Of a DNA stretch of 64,000 nt, positions 61,671 through 64,000 are shown in pieces. Under the pieces are notes generated by a model. That model was not told where the DNA came from. It saw nothing but the letters and a program-made list of their open reading frames with translations, and did no database searches. This DNA is from Nevskia sp. (lineage in GTDB: Bacteria; Pseudomonadota; Gammaproteobacteria; Nevskiales; Nevskiaceae). Made by a program: the position numbers and the translations under genes. The stretch's first letter is position 1. The number at the start of each line of letters is the position of its first letter. The stretch spans positions 3,714 through 67,713 of the forward strand of contig JALNYU010000022.1 in the NCBI GenBank assembly GCA_023229645.1. The letters run 5' to 3'.

Positions 61671-61871
61671 TACAGTAATCGCCCTTCACGGCTGTCGATT
61701 CGGGCTTTCATCGCGGTGGTTTGCGGGTGCAGGTCTTTGGCCTGCTGCCGTCGAAGACGGTGACTTGTCGAAAGACACCGACGTCAGGCTTGCGCAGGCA
61801 CTTCGTCCGGAGTGGCAGCCTTAGCAGAGCGCTTTTGTGCCTTCAAAACACAAGAAGAACAGAGGTCAGAC
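61671..61871 (-). pseudogene. IS1182-like transposase remnant, copy C (tandem partial duplicate)
   Basis: About 200 bp nearly identical to 61417-61617 of copy B (Cys-rich region up to the KARIDSREG segment), then cut. It ends with GAGGTCAGACTGAACCC, half of the REP-like element. The duplication must be fairly recent, given few differences. Confidence 0.7.
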
Positions 61872-61893
61872 TGAACCCTATTTACAACACCGA

Positions 61894-61900
61894 GTTAGCC
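61894..61900 (-). other. integron-type core GGCTAAC at the end of the SEC-C gene
   Basis: The minus strand reads GGCTAAC and includes the TAA stop of the gene, exactly as hicB ends. It is proposed as R'' of the interrupted attC. Confidence 0.45.
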
Positions 61901-63196
61901 ATCGCCCGTTCCCGTTCCACAACATGCTCCGAACTTCTCGCCACTGAAGCACGGGCAAAGAGCTTCGGGCGCGATCTGTGGCTCAAGCGTAGTTCCTGCA
62001 TCGTGATTGTGTATGCCGTAACGCCACTCAAAATTTCGCCGGAGATCTTTGGGTACGGGTGCTGCTGACGCGGAGCCCTTGAGCATCACAAAGCTGTATT
62101 CAACGCCTCGCTTGTCGGCACGGTCGTCAACCAAGACCCCGACTCCCAGCGTTACGGTGTCGTCGGGAGCGCCACTCTCAAGCGCCTGTATGTGGCGAAG
62201 ATTGGTGAGCAGACTGAATTCAGCGAACCAATCCTGCTCGCTTGGCCAGTGGCGAAAGCGAGTGCAGGCGAACAAGAGACGGTCTCTGAGTTCAAGGCCG
62301 ATAAGACCGCTGGAGGTATGTCTGCCCTCGTGTATCTCAGAACGTTTGCGGAGAATCCATCGCCCAACCGTGCACTGCACTCGCGGTGGGACGGCGTCGA
62401 GAAATTCCACGATGGCGCGGTACTCGGACGCTGATTGCCAGGGAATAATGCCGTCGTGGGGCCAGACCTTGTCTATCACATCGTGAAAAATATCGGCGCC
62501 GAGTTCGTCGAAGTCTTCCTCGTCAACCAGATACGGGACGGCTGTGGCGGATCCAGCTACAGACAGTTCGTCAGCGGAACGAAGCGCAGCGTAGCGAGCC
62601 CTCTCATCTCCGAGCATGACGTGCGCGCCGTCTCGCAGAATTCTGCGAACATAATTCAATGTGGCGGTTGTTGAGCGTAGACGGCGTTGTAGATGACCCC
62701 AGTCCGCAAAGGTAAACCAGACCAGGTCGGTTCGAAATCCGAGATCAATCGCGGGCAGTTTGGGGTGATCAAGGATGACGATGACGGGCCAGTCTTCGAC
62801 AGGTTGTTCGATCGCTAACGCATACCGCGCTTTTGTATCGTCAGGCATGTCCGAAGCGCGTACTGGGTAGACGATCATTGGCGAACGTGCGTTCTGGCGT
62901 CTAGCGAGCTCACGACGAGTTCCAACCCCTTGCTCCGCCGCTTTCGCGGCGTTCTTGCGCACCCATGTAACGGCACGCGCCGGTAAATCCATCGCACCGC
63001 GCGCAGGTTCCCTCGCCTTCACCTGTAAGACTGCGCCGCTATCACCGACGAGAAGCAAGCCATCACCGGACGCTTCGCGGTGACCCGCGCCCTTCCGCAC
63101 TGGGTGCGCGGAGTAAACAAAGTCGGCGACGCCCAGCTTCGCGGCGATCGCGCGCACTTGGTCTTCCCGCTCTCTGCCGTGTTTCTCGGTCACCAT
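61895..63196 (-). CDS. restriction-endonuclease-like protein with C-terminal SEC-C motif
   Basis: A 433-residue protein not recognised as a named family. The N-terminus may be a PD-(D/E)xK nuclease fold: Asp 45 in SGDGLLLVGDSG followed by AVLQVKARE, a D...QxK pattern. The middle (about 110-370) is mixed alpha/beta with MIVYPVRASDM, PVIVILDHPKLPAIDLGFRTDLVWFTFADW and many charged helices. The last 21 residues are a SEC-C zinc motif (LCPCFSGEKFGACCG, C-x-C-x8-CC). The ATG at 63196 is 19 bp from the GTTAGCC core; no clear ribosome site. A defence role is a guess from fold and setting. Confidence 0.6.
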   Translation of the reverse strand: MVTEKHGREREDQVRAIAAKLGVADFVYSAHPVRKGAGHREASGDGLLLVGDSGAVLQVKAREPARGAMDLPARAVTWVRKNAAKAAEQGVGTRRELARRQNARSPMIVYPVRASDMPDDTKARYALAIEQPVEDWPVIVILDHPKLPAIDLGFRTDLVWFTFADWGHLQRRLRSTTATLNYVRRILRDGAHVMLGDERARYAALRSADELSVAGSATAVPYLVDEEDFDELGADIFHDVIDKVWPHDGIIPWQSASEYRAIVEFLDAVPPRVQCTVGRWILRKRSEIHEGRHTSSGLIGLELRDRLLFACTRFRHWPSEQDWFAEFSLLTNLRHIQALESGAPDDTVTLGVGVLVDDRADKRGVEYSFVMLKGSASAAPVPKDLRRNFEWRYGIHNHDAGTTLEPQIAPEALCPCFSGEKFGACCGTGTGDG

Positions 63197-63215
63197 GGCT
63201 GACGCTGCGGTGTGT

Positions 63216-63222
63216 GGCTAAC
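63216..63222 (-). other. integron-type core GTTAGCC ahead of the SEC-C gene
   Basis: The minus strand reads GTTAGCC at the junction between IS remnant D and the SEC-C gene. The 17 bases around it are identical to the junction before hicA. Confidence 0.45.
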
Positions 63223-63590
63223 GAGGCCGTAGAAAATGCCCACCAGCGCTTTCACCAAAACGCGCGAAAGCGGTGATCGGCTCTAATGCCGCGTTGTTTG
63301 ATCGGAATACGATCATCTGACGGCTCCATTCTGTGGCCGGCCTCGGCGGTGGCAGGGCCGTGTTGGACAATATCCTACCGTTTCCAGCTTTGCTAGGTGC
63401 TTCATGGCGCCTGGCCTTGCAGCTTTTGTACGTTGTGCACCAAGGCAAACAGCTTCCACTGTGCATCCACCTTGCGTCGGGTTCCGAGCTTGAAGCGGTG
63501 TAGGTGGTGATTGTGTAGATTGCCGAAGACCGGTTCGACGATGCCGAGGCGCCGGCTGTATAGTAATCGCCCTTCAAGAATGTCGATGTT
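63223..63590 (-). pseudogene. IS1182-like transposase remnant, copy D
   Basis: Carries the 3' non-coding part and the transposase C-terminus (LEGRLLYSRRLGIVEPVFG, VDAQWKLFALVHNVQKLQG, stop near 63402). Similarity to the other copies ends near 63585, so it is the shortest coding remnant; a different sequence follows. Confidence 0.75.
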
Positions 63591-63928
63591 GTTGGGTGGA
63601 GCCGCGAGCAGCCTATGGCGGCACCTTGCGCATCGCGCTTTACGAGAGAGTGCCTGGCAGGATTGCCGTAACTGCCGTATTCCATCTCGCGAATATGTGG
63701 AATATTCCAACGTCGTCGCTCGATGAAACTGGTATAGCGCAACTTATGTTGCGCGCTAACAGCGTTGCCCGGAAACCGGTGATTCGTCTCGATGCTGACG
63801 CACTCGATCATTGCTGCACTCCACCTCGGTCCTTCGTGGTGTCGCTTCGGAGCTGCGCTGCCGTTATCCCGACGCTAGTGGACTGTAACAATTGATTCGA
63901 TAGTATTATCACCCCTATGGAGGGTGAG
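63591..63928. other. intergenic region before the right-edge ORF
   Basis: No convincing gene; reading frames on both strands are short and without family features. It holds a perfect palindrome GCGCAAC-TTAT-GTTGCGC at 63737-63754, directly followed by GCTAAC. It may contain another degenerate recombination site or the end of the IS that starts at the right edge. Confidence 0.4.
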
Positions 63929-64000
63929 ATGAAACTGACGAAGAGCGAAGTAGCGGAGCTGCAGCGGCAGGTGAGCGCGCGGGGTGGGCGCGTTGATAGC
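63929..64000 (+). CDS. N-terminus of an ORF cut by the window edge, possibly a transposase
   Basis: The ATG at 63929 follows GGAGGGTGAG. The 24 visible residues begin MKLTKSEVAELQRQVSARGG, which has the look of an IS630-type transposase start, but too little is visible for a firm call. It is the only gene of this accessory region reading rightward. Confidence 0.4.
   Translation, partial: MKLTKSEVAELQRQVSARGGRVDS

Overview
The window is a GC-rich chromosomal segment from a gammaproteobacterium. The order metY-rimP-nusA-infB-rbfA-truB-rpsO-pnp, the pair smc-zipA-ligA (ZipA is gammaproteobacterial), trpGDC followed by crp/vfr and an E. coli-type 264-residue speD all point that way. SMC and ScpA/ScpB are present, as in Pseudomonas- and Xanthomonas-like lineages that lack MukBEF. 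A phasin and PhaR show that the cell makes polyhydroxyalkanoate. Genus cannot be fixed from sequence reading alone.

0-18 kb: a PhoP/OmpR-type response regulator cut by the window edge, with a PepSY-like periplasmic protein and a glycine-zipper protein upstream. Then cysE, the dicarboxylate transporter dctA, a NarL-type regulator convergent with a large hybrid histidine kinase, a phosphate-selective-type porin, the fused malic enzyme maeB, a serine-hydrolase-like secreted protein, a phasin, purC and a catalase. 17.5-24.3 kb: rpe, then trpE-G-D-C with start/stop overlaps, a CRP/Vfr-type regulator, an OsmC protein and speD. 24.5-33.2 kb: initiator tRNA with its own promoter and terminator, then the transcription/translation operon ending in pnp. 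33.6-38.6 kb: phaR, gluQ, a rubrerythrin/CCG iron-sulfur protein/DUF3501 operon and queF (gluQ and queF both serve queuosine biology). 38.8-56.8 kb: smc-zipA-ligA, a phospholipase-C-like phosphoesterase, bolA and yciB, yciO, a site-2 protease, trpS, scpA, an ABC exporter pair, scpB, rluB and an isochorismatase-fold hydrolase.

56.8-64 kb is clearly accessory. All intact genes here run leftward. They are a GIY-YIG-like protein, a four-gene PAAR/PAAR/papain-like peptidase/two-TM protein operon that looks like an orphan type VI effector-immunity module, a HicA/HicB toxin-antitoxin pair, and a protein with a restriction-endonuclease-like N-terminus and a SEC-C C-terminus. Four same-orientation remnants of one IS1182-like transposase lie between them. 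The gene borders carry GTTRGSC/GGCTAAC core sites; hicB and the SEC-C gene both stop with TAA inside GGCTAAC, and two attC-like palindromes are recognisable. I read this as the decayed distal end of a chromosomal integron cassette array invaded by an IS. No integrase is in the window; it would be expected to the right of 64 kb.

Three roughly 93-95 bp elements with related inverted ends (two before rubrerythrin, one before scpB) may be a small non-autonomous repeat family.
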